A stretch of DNA of 64,000 nt from Erythroxylum novogranatense (Eukaryota; Streptophyta; Magnoliopsida; Malpighiales; Erythroxylaceae), in the NCBI GenBank assembly GCA_029891385.1, contig CM057225.1:75727887-75791886 (forward strand), read 5' to 3'. Of the stretch, positions 25,606 through 38,642 are shown one piece after another. Made by a program: the position numbers and the translations under genes. The notes under the pieces were generated by a model that was given only the letters and a program-made list of their open reading frames with translations, was not told the origin of the DNA and searched no databases. The stretch's first letter is position 1, and each line of letters begins with the position of its first letter.

Positions 25606-28450
25606 GTGATCTGAAAATTTGGGAATTTTTCTGAGTTAATTTAGGAAGATTTTTCTAAAGGGGTCTAAGTGAAAGTTGTAGCTTTTCTTGTTAGCTTTTT
25701 ATCTCTATAAAGTATGATATTTTTTTTATACTGGAGTTGAAAGTTATGATCTGTTGCCTTTCGGATGTTATTCCAAAGATTAATGTGCTTTGTGTTTGGA
25801 AATGTCCATAAGTGTAGGTTTTGTGGATACTGTGCTTTAAGTCAAATTCTAGACTGTTATAGTTTGAATTGGATCAAGTAGCCTTATTGAAAGTTATAGA
25901 GGAATTTCTTAGTTTTTTTGATGATGTATAATATGTCATTTTTGGATGTAGGAATTGAAAGTTATTAATTTTTGAAGTTTGGATATGGTTTAGGTGATGT
26001 TTAACAGGGCAGAAACTTTGATTGAAACTTTGACCCATTTAGAGGTTGAAATTGTTTTTAAGTTATTATGAGAATTGTAGAATGTGTTATGATATTTCTG
26101 TTGATATAAAGCATGGAATTTTTGGACAATGGGATAAGAAGTTATGATTTTTAGAAATTGGGTTACTGTTTAGGATGACATTTAATGGGTAGTAACTATG
26201 ATTGAGATTTTGAATCCCTTAGAGATGGAATTGATTTTCGAGTCCATGGAAATTGTAAAACTTTTTGTGATCTTTTCATGGATACCAAATTTGTCAAATT
26301 TAGACTCCTGAGTGAAAAGTTATGCATGTTGGAAGAAGAGAGGAGATATAAGTGGAAAAAAAATGAAAAAAAGAAAGAAAGAAAATAGAAAATCGCAGCC
26401 TCGCAGCCGCGATAGCGTTGCGTCGCGAGGCGGCTCGAAAAAGAGCCACCTCGCGATCGCGAGCCGACCTTTTTGGGGAGCCGGCTTGCGCCTGTCGACT
26501 CAACTGCCCTTCCTCCACTCTTTTGCTTATAACTTGTTCATCCGACCTCCGATTGACCCTATTTTTGAAGCGTCGGATTCGTAAGACATTTATTTTTCTC
26601 TCCATGAGAATTTGTGAATTTTTTAGATTTAATTGAAAGTAATAGATTGAATCAAAGTGAGAGGCCCGATTAATAAGCGTTTGAGGTGAGTATTTTCTGA
26701 ACATACTTCAGTGTTTTAGCAATATCTTGACCTATAGGGATCCAAATTAAGTAATTTCGGTGTCTATGGATTCTTGAAACATAGGGGAACATTTATATTG
26801 ATGAGAGGTTTCCTAGGTTATCTTGTGTTGACGGTCTCATTGATCAGGGACAGTAGACCCGAAAGTGTGTGTTTTAGAGAAATTAAAATAAGTCTATAAG
26901 CAATTAATTACGAGTGTAATGATTTTAGTGCGACTTTAAACCTAGGAATAAATGAGTTTCGATACGGGAATGGTTTTGTGATGAAATTTATGGAATAATA
27001 CCGGGATTGTCCTAAACATGCATTATACATATTTTATTTCAGTCATGTGCATCATTAAACACTATGATTGTACAAATTATAACGTATGTGTATCTTGCAT
27101 AAATGAGTTGTGTAGGCTAAATGGCTGCATTTAGGCGTTTCCAGAAATGGGAAGCAAATACTAATCTGGAGCGTATAGTGAGTAGACCGAGATGGTCTCA
27201 TTTCATTATGTGTTCTGTTTGAATTTGTATTGATTGACTACTGAATGTTCATATAAATGGTGATGGATTGTGATTTGATTTTGGATTCCGGACAGAAGGT
27301 CCGATGAGTGTGTATTAGGGGAGTTGTGATATTGAAGTGCTACTTGAATGTGAATTGGAAGAACTATATATATTTAATGTGATTGAAAAATGTGTTTTGA
27401 ATGCGCATTATATGAGTGATAAGTGTCGAACCATGGTTCGATGACAAATATCTTTTGAATGTGCATTGCATATGTATGAGAATATGTTTCTCAACTCTAC
27501 TATTGAATGCCGGACAACGGTCCGATGACATGTGAAAGTGAGTGAATGGGAATAGGTCAATGTGATTGATGCATTTCATTGCATAAGTGTATGAAATATA
27601 ATGGCTGTTGTGATCAGAGTCGCCACCGATCAGAGCTTTAAGCTCAATGAAGTAAAATGAGCTTCGAGCTCAAAAGTGATTCAGAGCCTCAGGCTCAACG
27701 TTTAATGAGCCCTGTATCCTCCAAACAGATAAGGGACAGTTATTAATGAGCTCAACGTGGGACAGTTTAGGCACTCGGTCACAACAAAATAACAAATGAA
27801 AAGTGAGTCTCATGTGCATTGCATGTGCATAATATGAATGATAAGTGTATCGAATGTGAAATAATGTGAAATGTGAAATAAAGTGAAATGTGTGAATTAT
27901 GTGTTATGTGACTGGGTTAGCCATCGATGATGGTCACTCACTGAGTTCGCAAAACTCACCTAAAATTTGCAATTATTTTTCAGGCTTTGAAGAATATCCC
28001 GTTAGGTAAACGAGAGTATAATTACTGTATGCAAGGGAAAGATAGAAGATGGGGTCAGTTCTCGTCTGCATTATGTCTCTTTATTTTTCACACTGAATTA
28101 TGTTTTCTGCGAATTATTGTATTTTGTGTATTTGAGTATATTTGTTGTGTATAACTTACTGATTGGGAAAAAGTTTTGCAAAATAAAGTGATCTAAGTGT
28201 AATATGTTTTGTTTTCGGATTGGGCTAATCAAAATTCTGGTTTTTTTTTAAAATTGGTAACTTTTGTAAACGAAATGTTTCTGAATAACAGTGAGCCCAA
28301 ATTTGCGATTATTGATTTTCACGTACGCTTGAAAAAAAATTTATACCAACTTTTGATTGTTTAGTCATGTAGCACGCCACCCTCGCGGGACACAGACTCA
28401 GATATCACCATCGATGTCGGGTTTGGGTCAAGCGGGAGTGGGGTGTTACA
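25606..28450 (+). mobile_element. Mosaic LTR in plus orientation (solo or fragment)
   Basis: The right end GGGAGTGGGGTGTTACA is the inverted form of the TGTAGCACCCC family end. The left 1 kb instead resembles the upstream part of the TGTTGG family (periodic AAAGTTATGAT blocks, CG cluster 26395-26500, then a conserved CATCCGACCTCCGAT block). It carries a 5' splice site (GAG|GTGAGT, 26686), hairpins of the GAGCTTCGAGCTC type (27625-27780), a three-way-junction motif (27912-27962) and a 3' splice site (TTATTTTTCAG, 27983). No target duplication was found. Confidence 0.6.
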
Positions 28451-28998
28451 TTGATGAAGCTCAGACCGATGCTACATGACAGGATCAGGAGAGTTCAGGG
28501 AAAGGATCCTGATATGATGAAGCTTATTGAGAAAGTGAAAGCAAATTCGGGTTCTGAGTTTGAATTGAGGGATGAGAATTTATGGTTGGGATCGAGGTTA
28601 TGTGTGCCTGATGTGGATGATCTGAGGAGGGAGATTTTGGAGGAAGCTTATATGGCCACCTATGCTATGCATCCTGGTACTACCAAGTTGTATAACACTC
28701 TAAAGCAGCATTTCTAGTGGCCTGGCATGAAGAAGCAGGTAGCAGAGTATGTATGCAGGTGTATGACATGCCAGCAAGTTAAGGCTAAGCACCAGGATCC
28801 AGTGGGGAAACTCTATTAGTTGCCTATTCCCGAGTAGAAATGGGAACAAATCACTATGAAATTTATTATGGGTCTGCCTAAGACTCCAAGGCAACATGAT
28901 GCTATTTGGGTCATAGTGGACCGGTTAACTAAATCGACCCATTTCTTGCCAGTGAAGGAGAATAATTCACTTGATCAGTTGGCCCAGAAGTATGTGAA
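28451..28998 (+). pseudogene. Gypsy integrase fragment
   Basis: Encodes the zinc-binding and start of the catalytic core: AMHPGTTKLYNTLKQHF, stop, WPGMKKQVAEYVCRCMTCQQ, then DAIWVIVDRLTKSTHFLPV containing the first catalytic Asp. In-frame stops replace Trp or Gln (TAG at three places) and the first His of the HHCC finger is Tyr (EEAYMATYAMHPG). It begins directly at an LTR end without a primer site, so it is flanking sequence and not the body of that LTR's element. Homology stops near LAQKYVN. Confidence 0.85.
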
Positions 28999-29891
28999 TT
29001 TGAGAACTACTTGCTTGTGATGTGATAAATTGTGACACATATGTTGATTGTGATGTATAAACTGCTTAATTGTCACATATGCATTTCATACATGAATGCA
29101 TACTCAGATAATGACAGTTGTGACTGGAGCAGGCACCGAGAGCTAAAAGCTCAATGATTATATTTGGGCCTCGAGCTCCACAGTGATTTAGAGCCTCAGG
29201 CTCAACGATTAATTTGCCCATATTGGGACAGTCCAGGCGTTCTGTCACAACACCGTAATAAATTGGAAAAAGGGTCACATGAGCATTTCATATGCATTTT
29301 CTTACATATATTTTATTGAATGAAAGGCAAAATGCCTTATGCTTATGTGAAAATAAAATGTGTTACTGATATGTTCATGTGGTACTTCTGATGTATGTGA
29401 AATTATGAAATAATTGTGATATGCCTGATTGTTGCATGAATTGAGTGAACCATCGATGATGGTTACCTCATTGAGTTCGCAAACTCACCCGAAATTGCAA
29501 CATATTTTTTAGGACCGAGAGTAGACTCCCAGCTCCAGAGGGACTTTTTGAGCCGTGTAGATCATTTTGGCGGGAGAAGTCATGGCTCACAGGTCGGTCA
29601 GCTGAGACTTTTGGGATGACCTAGATAGATCTGCAGTATTTCTCCTCTTTCATGTAGCATATTGTACTAGGGTTTTGGAGTGTTGTGCAGACAGTGAAAA
29701 CTGACAGATGTGTAATCTTTTGGTTTCTATGAAATGAAATGAGGAAATAAAATAAAATTTGGTTTCAAAAAGTTTGTGATTTTTATATTAATGTTTTATT
29801 ATGATGCCAAGTGGAGTGTTTGTAGTGATTATTCGTAGCTCACCCTTATCGAAGGATATGTACCAGAATGACCTGCGGGCGTTCCGGTGGG
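28999..29891 (+). repeat. Truncated LTR, 3' portion
   Basis: Carries hairpin words AGAGCTAAAAGCTC, CTCGAGCTC and GAGCCTCAGGCTC (29120-29200), the CATCGATGATGG motif (29441-29490), a 3' splice site (TTTTTTAG, 29512) and a tail GAATGACCTGCGGGCGTTCC that matches the inverted end of the LTR at 16286. The final GCTACA is missing because a Cassandra element follows. Confidence 0.65.
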
Positions 29892-29976
29892 TAGATACTT
29901 AGGGGTATCCCATATCGATTGGAGAGGAGAACGAAGCGTGCCTTATAAGGATGTGGAAACCTCTCCCTTGTAGACG

Positions 29977-30079
29977 CGTTTTCCATGCCCTAACGCACCG
30001 GATCCCATCATAACTCTGAAGTTAAACGTGCTAGGGCCAAAGTAGTACCAGAATGGGTGACCTCCTAGGAAGTCCTGTG
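29977..30079 (+). ncRNA. 5S rRNA-like segment in Cassandra LTR 1
   Basis: Aligns to the plant 5S gene from CACCGGATCCCATCA through AGTTAAACGTGC (box A-like) and AGTAGTACCAGAATGGGTGA (box C-like, two changes) to GAAGTCCTGTG. A genuine 5S gene is excluded by substitutions and by its position in an LTR. May still recruit TFIIIA/Pol III, unproven. Confidence 0.8.
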
Positions 30080-30182
30080 AAAAAATAAAACCGTGAGGGT
30101 GCGAGGCCCTAGAGACCGAGGCCCAAAGCGGATAATATTTATAAGCGGGTAGGTGCGAGGCCCAAGAAGCCGAGGTCCTACA

Positions 30183-30246
30183 GATTAGTATCAGAGGCAG
30201 GACTCGAGCGATATGCCAGTGCGGACGCTGGGCCTCCTGAGGGGGG
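30183..30246 (+). other. Cassandra internal domain
   Basis: 64 bp: decayed primer site followed by GCGGACGCTGGGCC and a G-rich run (GAGGGGGGTGG) that may act as polypurine tract just before LTR 2. No coding sequence. Confidence 0.65.
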
Positions 30247-30330
30247 TGGATACTTAGGGGTATCCCATATCGATTGGAGAGGAGAACGAAGCATGCCTTA
30301 TAAGGATGTGGAAACCTCTCCCTTGCAGAT

Positions 30331-30433
30331 GCGTTTTCCATGCCCTAACGCACCGGATCTCATCAGCACTCCAAAGTTAAACGTGCTAGGGCCAGAGCAG
30401 TACTAGGATGGGTGACCTTCTGGGAAGTCTTGT
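30331..30433 (+). ncRNA. 5S rRNA-like segment in Cassandra LTR 2
   Basis: As LTR 1, but the box C-like region GTACTAGGATGGGTGACC is an exact match to plant 5S rRNA, making this the copy more likely to bind the Pol III machinery. Confidence 0.8.
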
Positions 30434-30660
30434 GGAAAAATAAAACCGTGAGGGTGTGATGCCGTAGAGGCCGAGGCTTAAAGTGGACAATATCTGCAAG
30501 CGGGTGGGCGCGAGGCCCGAAAGGTCGAGGCCCTTTAGAGGATGCAAGGCCCGTGAGGCTGAGGTCCTGTGGACGCGAGGCCCGAGAGGCCGAGGTCCTA
30601 CATTAATATTACAATTCTTGAGAAAAAATTGTCAAAGTGTTTACATTCCCAAATTAACCT

Positions 30661-30760
30661 GATATAAGACTTTTAAACTTAACCAAACTGTAGCATATGT
30701 TTATTGTTGTGATATAAGACTTTTAAACTTATGCAAACTGTAGCATATGTTTATTGTTGT
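30661..30760. repeat. 50-bp tandem duplication
   Basis: Two head-to-tail 50-bp copies (30661-30710, 30711-30760) starting GATATAAGACTTTTAAACTT and differing at two or three bases. Confidence 0.9.
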
Positions 30761-30789
30761 GTTTCAACACAGTTCAGTTAAATACAACA

Positions 30790-32030
30790 ACATTACGAAG
30801 CTATCCTCCAGGGACCAGATAGAGCTTATGGAAAATTAACAAATCATATTTGAATGTATTAGGGAAATTCCTATTAAAGAGAGGTAAATAATATTTGGAA
30901 AAATATCTCTGCAGAAAAAAAACATAATGTAGGTTTCCTTTTAAGATCCACCTTGGAGATCTATCAAGTAAACTATAATACAAACTATCTTGTCCCTTCC
31001 AACTTAAATTGTTAACTTGTTAACTTTTAACAGTAAGTTAACTATTTAACTTATTAGTGGTAAGTTTGTAAGGCATCATGTTAGCAGTTATATGAGATCA
31101 TTTAGTTAAATTACGAGAGGATTTGACTTGCATTCTCAAGCAATTTTCACAACCACATACGAATGACATAATGAAATACTAAATATCCTTATGATTAAGG
31201 TAAACCTTCTATAAAATCTATGTTGATGTTAGAACATACTTAGTTTGAATGGGTAGCAGTAAAGTAAAGTAGGAGAAGCTATGTTCTCATACTTATTCTT
31301 TAAACATATTTTACATTCCTTATGTATTGATATAAATCCCTTTGTAACTTATGGAAAAAAAGCCTTAACTTTTTACATATACTTAACCAACCTGAATGAC
31401 CTCCTTAAGCTATTGCATGAAACTATTATATGAGCTTATTACGTAATGTCATTAACTTACCTATTACTATTCATTTGTTAAAATTTAAGGTTTCATTACT
31501 ATATGTATAGGATGCTCCCTCATACTCCTTTTGACTAATCTAAGTTAGCCTTACATTGAATAGAGTCATCTCCTCTCTAGTTTTCCTTTATCTCCTAAAG
31601 CATATTAGTTGCATCTGTGATATTGAAAAAGATAAATAACTCAGAACTTATCATGTGGGATAACGAATAGATTGTAGAATTATGACCTCTTTTTAGAGCC
31701 AATGGGAAATTAGAAAGCAATCAATTTAGGAAGCCTAGTTTGCTGAAAAGGAGTGGTCATTTTCTAATCCATTAACTAATTTATACCATGGTGATCAATT
31801 TTAATAAAAAATTGCCTTCTTGTTAGAAAATATAACTATTATATGATGGTCGTCATCAATGCTTAAAAAAATACTTGAATCAATCTGAAAACATTTTGCT
31901 AACATATTCTATTAGGTGGCACTCTTTTACAATCATTATACCTATTCCTAAACCATACACTTCCACTTTTGAAAAATAGTTCACTATACTATTTATATCT
32001 CCTATCATTATTCTAGCTCTATTTAATGTT
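30790..32030 (-). pseudogene. Old gypsy RNase H and integrase remnant
   Basis: Conceptual minus-strand reading, with many stops, shows RNase H-like words near 31800-31960 (FLTRRQFFIKIDHHG, LPKLIAF) and integrase-like words near 31200-31400 (HKECKICLKNKYENIASPTL, FYRRF), in the order expected for gypsy pol. The region between is stop-rich. It is the host sequence into which the outer solo LTR (32036-60260) inserted. Identification rests on spaced weak motifs only. Confidence 0.45.
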
Positions 32031-35028
32031 CCATATGTTGGACCCCGAAGTTTTCTTAGAATTGCGAGATAAAATTTGACATAAAATGAGAAATTGGTGG
32101 TAAATTAGTCATGTGTAAAGGAAAAGAAAATTCATGATTTTGAATGATTATGTGTAATGTTCTATGTGAGCAAATTCTAGTTCGAACAAATTGAAATGAT
32201 ATTTTGAGAATAATACATGAAATGGGTGTTTTTGAGTTTAATGAAATTGATGTGAGGTTTTGAGTAAATTTTGTATTGTATTATGAAATTTATTAGTGAA
32301 AGTGTTAGATTTTGGAGAGGTGAAAATCTGAAATTTTGAGGACGAATAGTAGCAGAAAATGCTAAATTGGATCTGAAACTTTATGAATTTGTCTGGCTTG
32401 ATCTAGGCAGTTTTTGATCAAATGATCTTAATGAAACTTGTAGTTTCTATTGAGAGCTTTCTATCACCATAAAGTATGATAGTTTTCGATGTCGGGATTG
32501 AAAGTTTTGACCATTCGAATTTAAGTGTTTTGTACTTTGTTTTCGAAAATGCTCTTAAGCGTAGGATTATGTATGTTGTGTTTTGAGGCGAATTCTGGAC
32601 TGATATGTTTTGAATTGGGTTAAGTGGTCTACATGAAAGTCATAGAAGATTTTCCTAGCTTTTCAATGATTTATCATATGTTATTTTGTGGATGTGAAAA
32701 TTGGAAGATATGAAATTATGAAGTTTGGATGTGGTATGGGATGATAACTTCTAAACAGAAACTTTGATTGAAAAATTGACTCAGCTAGAGGTTGAAATTG
32801 CTTTTAAGTTCTTCACGAAAGTTTTATATTGTGTTTTGATCTTTCCATTGATGAAAAGTATGGAATTTTTGGACCATGGAATGTGAAGTTATAATTTTTA
32901 CAAGTTGTTGTTACTGTTTGAGAAGAGTATTAGTGAACAGAAACTTTGAAGTAGTTTTTGACTCCCTTAGAGGCCAAATTGATTTTTCAGTCCTTCATGA
33001 AATTTGTAGGTTGCTTTTTGACCTTTGCATTGATATAAAGTATGTCATTTTTGGACCTTGGAGTTGAAAGTTAAAAATTTTAGAAGTTGTGATACTGTTT
33101 AGTGAGACTTAAATTGGACAGAAAAGTTGAGTGGGATTTTGACCCCCTTTAGAGACGAAATTGATTTTTGAGTCATTCATAGAAATTGTAGAGCTTTATT
33201 TTATCTTTCCACTGATACCAAATGTGAAAAATTTTGAGTTTTGAGTCACAAGTTATGAAACTTAGAAGTAGAAAGGTTGCCTTGGCGAGCGACCCGCTCG
33301 CGAGTGCGAGCTTCGATTTGGAATTTTTCCTGACCGACCTCTCTCAATTCTTTTGGCCATAACTTTTTCATCCAACCTCCGATCGACCTGATTTTTGAAG
33401 AGTTGGATTCCTAAGACATTCCTCTATCTGTCCATGGAAAATTTCGGATTTTTGAGATTAAATTAAGGATGATTGATTTAGTCAAAGTGAGTTGGGAAAT
33501 TTTCTGAACAGGATTCAATATTTTGGTAAATTCTTGTTCTGTGGAGATCCAATTGAGTTGATTCTTATTGAATAATAAAATAGAGACATGGGGCTACAAG
33601 TCATATGAAGGTATTGAATTTCAATTTAGCCCCTAAGACTTTCAATTTCTGAATTGAAGTCGGGTTTAGTGTTCAGTCTTGGATTAATAAGTGCTGAAAG
33701 TATTTTGGCCATAACTTTTGCTCTAGTCATCTAAATGAGGTGATTCTTAATTTGGATCGAACTAGAGAAATAGGGCTAAAAATGTTCTGAAGGACTCGAG
33801 TTTCAATTTAGTTAACAAGAATGTCAATTTTTGGATGGAAGTAAAGTGCTAGAAAATGTTGTAGCATAAGTATAGTCCGAAATGTTTGAGGTGTAACATT
33901 TGGAGTAGTGCACCAAATTAAATGATTTTGGTGGCGTAATAAAATTGAGAATATGAGGAACATTATTCTAGAAGGAAGTTTTAGCAAATTCTTTCAATTG
34001 GATGATTTGAAAAATGTCCTAAAGTAAGCATGAATTAAAATGAATTTTAGGGGCAAACTCGGAAGAACACTTAAGGTTTTAAGTTATAAGACATGTATGT
34101 AAGGGCATAATGGTCATTTTGCATTCATTAAATGCAAGAAGAGTGGGTTGTCATATAAGAAGAGTGAAGCACGAAATTTTGTTAGGTTGGAAAGAAAAGA
34201 AAGAAGAAAGAAGAGAGGAGAAGAGTGCCTTCGGTGGAGAAGAGAAAGGAGAAAGAAGAAAGATACTAGGGTTTCGATTTTCTTGGGTTTCAAGCGAGAT
34301 TTTAAGTTGCTCCAAGAGGAAAAAAGATGGAGGAAGATGAGAGCTCCATTATGAGCCAAGAAAATCTGAAATTAGTGAAGAATTAAGGTCAGAGGAATTT
34401 TTATTTTGTTAAATTGTGAAAGGATTTTGGTTTAGATAGCTTGGATATTGTACGGGTTTAAGTTTATTAAGCTCAATTTTGGTGATTTCATAGTATAAAT
34501 TATTCAATTTTGGATGTTTATTAATTAGGAATTTTTGTCATGAATTAAGGAATTTAAGAGAAGCAATGGAGAAATTGAGGCTTTGAACAAGTTCCAAGCA
34601 TGGAAATGAGGTAGGTACCGTGTTTATATTTTGAATTATAAGCCATGTAAATGTTTTCGAAAAATTAAGAAAGAAAGTATCGAATTTTATTATTTTCGAA
34701 TGTTTTTGGAAAATGATTACAAGTTTAAATGATTTCATAATTGCAATAAGTATTGCATTCCGTGTTTCGAATGATTGAGAATTGCTATATGAATCTATGT
34801 TAAATTGTGAATGTCAGTGTGTCTAGTATGACACGATATGAAAAATTAAGTTTTCGAAATATGCCTTCAGGCAATCCGATTTTCAAGTATGTATTATGTG
34901 TTATGTGGGTTTGGTTAGGTCCCATAAGTTTGAGTCAAGTGCACTTGTCTTATTTTATAGGCTTCGCCCGCCTGCCCGCTAGTGGAATTGGAGCTCTGTT
35001 ACGGACTCCCATAAGTTCACGGCTACAC

Positions 35029-35081
35029 TGGACCGCTATGCGAGAAAGTGTAGTACATTCTGATCACGGCTGCACAGGACC
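35029..35081 (+). other. Hairpin pair of the TGTTGG-family LTR, second hairpin interrupted
   Basis: First hairpin: CTACACT pairs with AGTGTAG around a GGACCGCTATGCGAGAA loop. The second starts CTGCACAGGACC and is broken by the solo LTR at 35082, resuming at 40267 with GGACCGCTATGTGAAAATG. The intact version is in the LTR at 58008-58085. Confidence 0.6.
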
Positions 35082-37344
35082 TGTTGGAACCCGATCTCGA
35101 AACCGGATCCCAACCAAAAAAAAAGTGGAAACAAAAACAAAAACGAACGGAAACTTCCGGAAACGAAAAACAGAAGCACAAAGAACGACAGCGAGAGAAC
35201 GGATGCAATGAAAAGCGGAGGTAGCAAACGCGCGCGGAAAAAATGAGAGGCAAATGAAAACAAAAACGAATTGCAAACAAGCGGATCCGACATCCAAAGA
35301 GAACATAGAAAACGGTCGCGTTGAAAATCCTTAGACTAAGCCTATCCGAAAAATCCGGTATAAATTTTTTTTCATTTATTCCTTAATACACGCTTATACA
35401 AGCAAAAACACTTTTCCACTTGGAACTTTATTCTCAATCAAACCTCAATTCCTATAATTCTTCTTAATCATGCAATTTCGCAATTTCATCTTTAATAAAA
35501 CTTATTTTAACGAAAATTCAGCAGCACAACGACTGTATTCTGTACAGCCCAAAAATCTACAAAAGAAATTATACACTTCTATAATTTCCAAACATAACTC
35601 AGAATCATCGGACCTCTCGTCCGGAATCTAAAACACCAGCAGAACACACATCTATACCTAACACTTCCATAATTCTCAATCCAATTCATAAATCAATCCG
35701 AACACAATCTAATCATAAGTATATATTTTTACTATTCATAAACAAATCCATTCATATTCACCTCAATACAAAATACAACTCCATAATTGACTTACATACT
35801 TCAATTTCTTGATCATACACAAACTCAAATCCATTCTCAATTTCAACATTTGTTTACAATCCGAAAAGAATACACTAATATCAAACTTTACACATAAATA
35901 CAAAACATGCACAAATCGAACTGAAGTCGTGATCGTCTTCCATCCGATCTCCTGCTCGAAAACCTAGAGATGAGAATGAAAGGGGGGTGAGCTTTCGCTC
36001 CGTGGATAACATATTTATACTCGAAAATAAGCAAAAATTATTTCGTAAAAAAATGTTTCTCATTTGTAAACATTTCTCAGTAGCAAGAATTTCAAAACTT
36101 AGTTCTTGGGCCATTCAATTTATTCAAAACATTCTTAATCAATTTCCAAAATTCTCACGATTTCAAAACTCATTTCTCAAAATCTCACAATTGTTCTTCC
36201 ACATTATGCACAATTTTGAAAACATAAATGCATCACAACCATAAAAAAAACAAAATACATAACACATCAAATGGTTTGGGTCGGTCCTAACAAAACGTAC
36301 TGCACATTCCCGCATGGCGGTTCTGTGCAGCCGTGAACGGAGGGGAGTCCGAAATCGAAACTCCTAAGTAACTTGCGGACAGCCAGGAGAAGGCTATCAG
36401 AGGGAGACAGTGCACTGACTCTTACGGAGGGGACCTAACCAAACCCACATAATTTACATATTCATACTAAACAAAAATCAGATTGCCCGAAGGCACATTT
36501 CGAATTTCAATTTTTTTTTCATGTTGTGTCTGACAAGACACATTCACATTCACAAAGTCATCACATCGAAGCAATTCATATAACATAGTACCAATTTTAG
36601 CATTCATCATATGGTCAGACAACTTGACATTTCAAAAAAAATGCACATAATTTCACATAGAACTTCTCACATAGCAAATTCACAAATTATTTTAAAATGC
36701 TCGCACAATTAGAACACTGATTGAAACCTTCAAACATAATTCAACAATTATTTCAATATTATCAAAACGTTCAAAATCAATGAATGTACAATGAAGAACA
36801 TTTTATTTAAATCATCCGGAACTATTTTCATAACTTATCAAATTTGTCGACAATAACGAATTTAACAATTTAAGCGATTTCTTAAATCATTATAACATAA
36901 ATGAATTTCAAAATCTTTCTTAATTTCTCAATTTATTTTAAAACTCGTAACATTTTCCAAAACATTCAAAAACAATAAAATTCAATACTCTAAAAAATTT
37001 CAATCAATTTCACAAATCATTTGAAGCCAAGAAATTGAACCTTTGTATCGTTCTTCGTAATCTCAGAAATTTCCTTAATTTATCAAACATTCACAACTTG
37101 CAACAATTCTTAAAAACATTCGAAATCAAGTATTGCATTTTCAACCATTTACATAATCACTACTTTATAACGAATTCAAAATAGTCAAAAATCATAACCT
37201 TTCTTTATAACCCTCCAAAAAATATTTGGAAATCAGATTTGTTTTTCACACATTTGCCTAAACGATATTTTTATACAATTTCTAAAACATTCGGTAATCA
37301 TCATTTTTCAAACACTTTTATAAACACTATTTTATAACCAATTC

Positions 37345-37570
37345 CGAAAGTATTCGGAAATCCCAAAATTTTCAAACCTTTTCATAAACCCTTTTTTTTG
37401 TACTTCCAAAAGTATTTGGAAATCCCAAATTTTCAAACCTTTTCATAAACCTTTTTTTTTGTATTTCCAAAAGTATTTGGAAATCCCAATTTTTCAAACC
37501 TTTACATAAACGATATTTTATAAACACTTTCAAAAATATTCGAAAATTCTAATTTTTCAAACCTTTTCGT
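37345..37570. repeat. Tandem repeats of about 60 bp inside the solo LTR
   Basis: Four units built on TCCAAAAGTATTTGGAAATC followed by a TTTTCAAACCTTTTCATAAAC segment and a poly-T run; the first and last units are more diverged. Lies within the predicted leader intron. Confidence 0.75.
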
Positions 37571-38642
37571 AACTAACATTTGAAATCATTTACAACACAA
37601 AGAATTACTCAACAAAGAATGCAAGTCTTTTTAGAAGAAATCCTTTTATCAAAACAATCTAAACATGTAATTTAACAATTACTTCATTTTTTATCAAAAC
37701 ATTCAAAAATCAAGGAAGATAATCAATTGAATCATTTTGTTTACATTGTCCAAACAAAACAATTTTGTAAATAATTCAAACATAATGAATAATAATTCCT
37801 TAAATAAATTTTTGAAATCCTTTTTTTCAAAACATAATTTCCTTTGAAATTTCAAAGATCATAAAATAACACTTTCTTAAGTAAATTTTCAAATCAATAA
37901 ATATAACATTTGTTTCATAATTTATCAATTCTTTCATAATTAAAAAATTTCAGAAATTTTGTGAATTTTATCAAATTATCCAAAACGATTTTAATAATTT
38001 ATGTAATCATTTCTAAAACATCAAATAACACATATTGTATCATCTTCTTGATTTTTCAAACACAGACAATAATAATTTTTTTTTCAACACTTTTTTCATT
38101 CTTGATTTCTCAAAAATTCATACGAAACTTATAATTCAAAGTATAAATACATTACTCACCTTGAAACGATGCTAAAAGCTTATCCGACTCGTCAATTTGC
38201 CCAAAGCTTCTTCCTTTCTCCCGACTTAAAAGTACCTATACCAAACCACCCAAATTCAATATCAGAAATCACATAATTCTCAAAATTAATTTCATAATAC
38301 ACAAACCCATCATAATTTCAACCCATCTAAATCAACAATTTCCAAAAATCCCAATTCCAAAAAATTGGGCATAAACCCTAACTCGTATTTATCCAACATT
38401 AATCATCAATCATAGTATAATCACTTCAGTGGACCTTAGAAAACTCAAATCCATAACCTTTCCAAACCAAATCAACCAACATCTCACTACAAAAATTCAA
38501 AATCAAAACTTCTCTCTCTTACCTTTTCTCCTCCATTTTTGAATTAATCAAGCTCCAAAGGAAACTATCTTCTTCTTGCTTCCTTCCCCTTTGAAAAGCA
38601 TCGAAATCCTCTAGGAAACCCATAAAAACCGAATCTTGCTTC

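Larger units (their letters stand above)
29892..30602 (+). mobile_element. Cassandra-type TRIM with 5S rRNA-like LTRs
   Basis: Two direct LTRs (29892-30182 and 30247-30602) flank a 64-bp interior that begins with a decayed Met-tRNA primer site (TAGTATCAGAGGC, 30186-30198). Each LTR includes ATCCCATATCGATTGGAGAG, a GGAAACCTCTCCCTTG block and a 5S rRNA-like segment. Known: Cassandra elements are short non-coding LTR elements of vascular plants whose LTRs carry a Pol III 5S-type promoter. The second LTR is 65 bp longer through extra GCGAGGCCCGAGAGGC units. No target duplication seen; LTR start is approximate. Confidence 0.85.

Noticed and set aside
29977..30433. Genuine 5S rRNA genes
   Set aside because: Substitutions in conserved positions and embedding in paired LTRs beside a Met-tRNA primer site point to Cassandra.
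34110..34359. Lys/Glu-rich ORFs on the plus strand and Ser/Leu/Phe-rich ORFs on the minus strand
   Set aside because: They lie in the purine-rich leader just after a TATA box in an LTR; frames are not conserved in the related LTRs.
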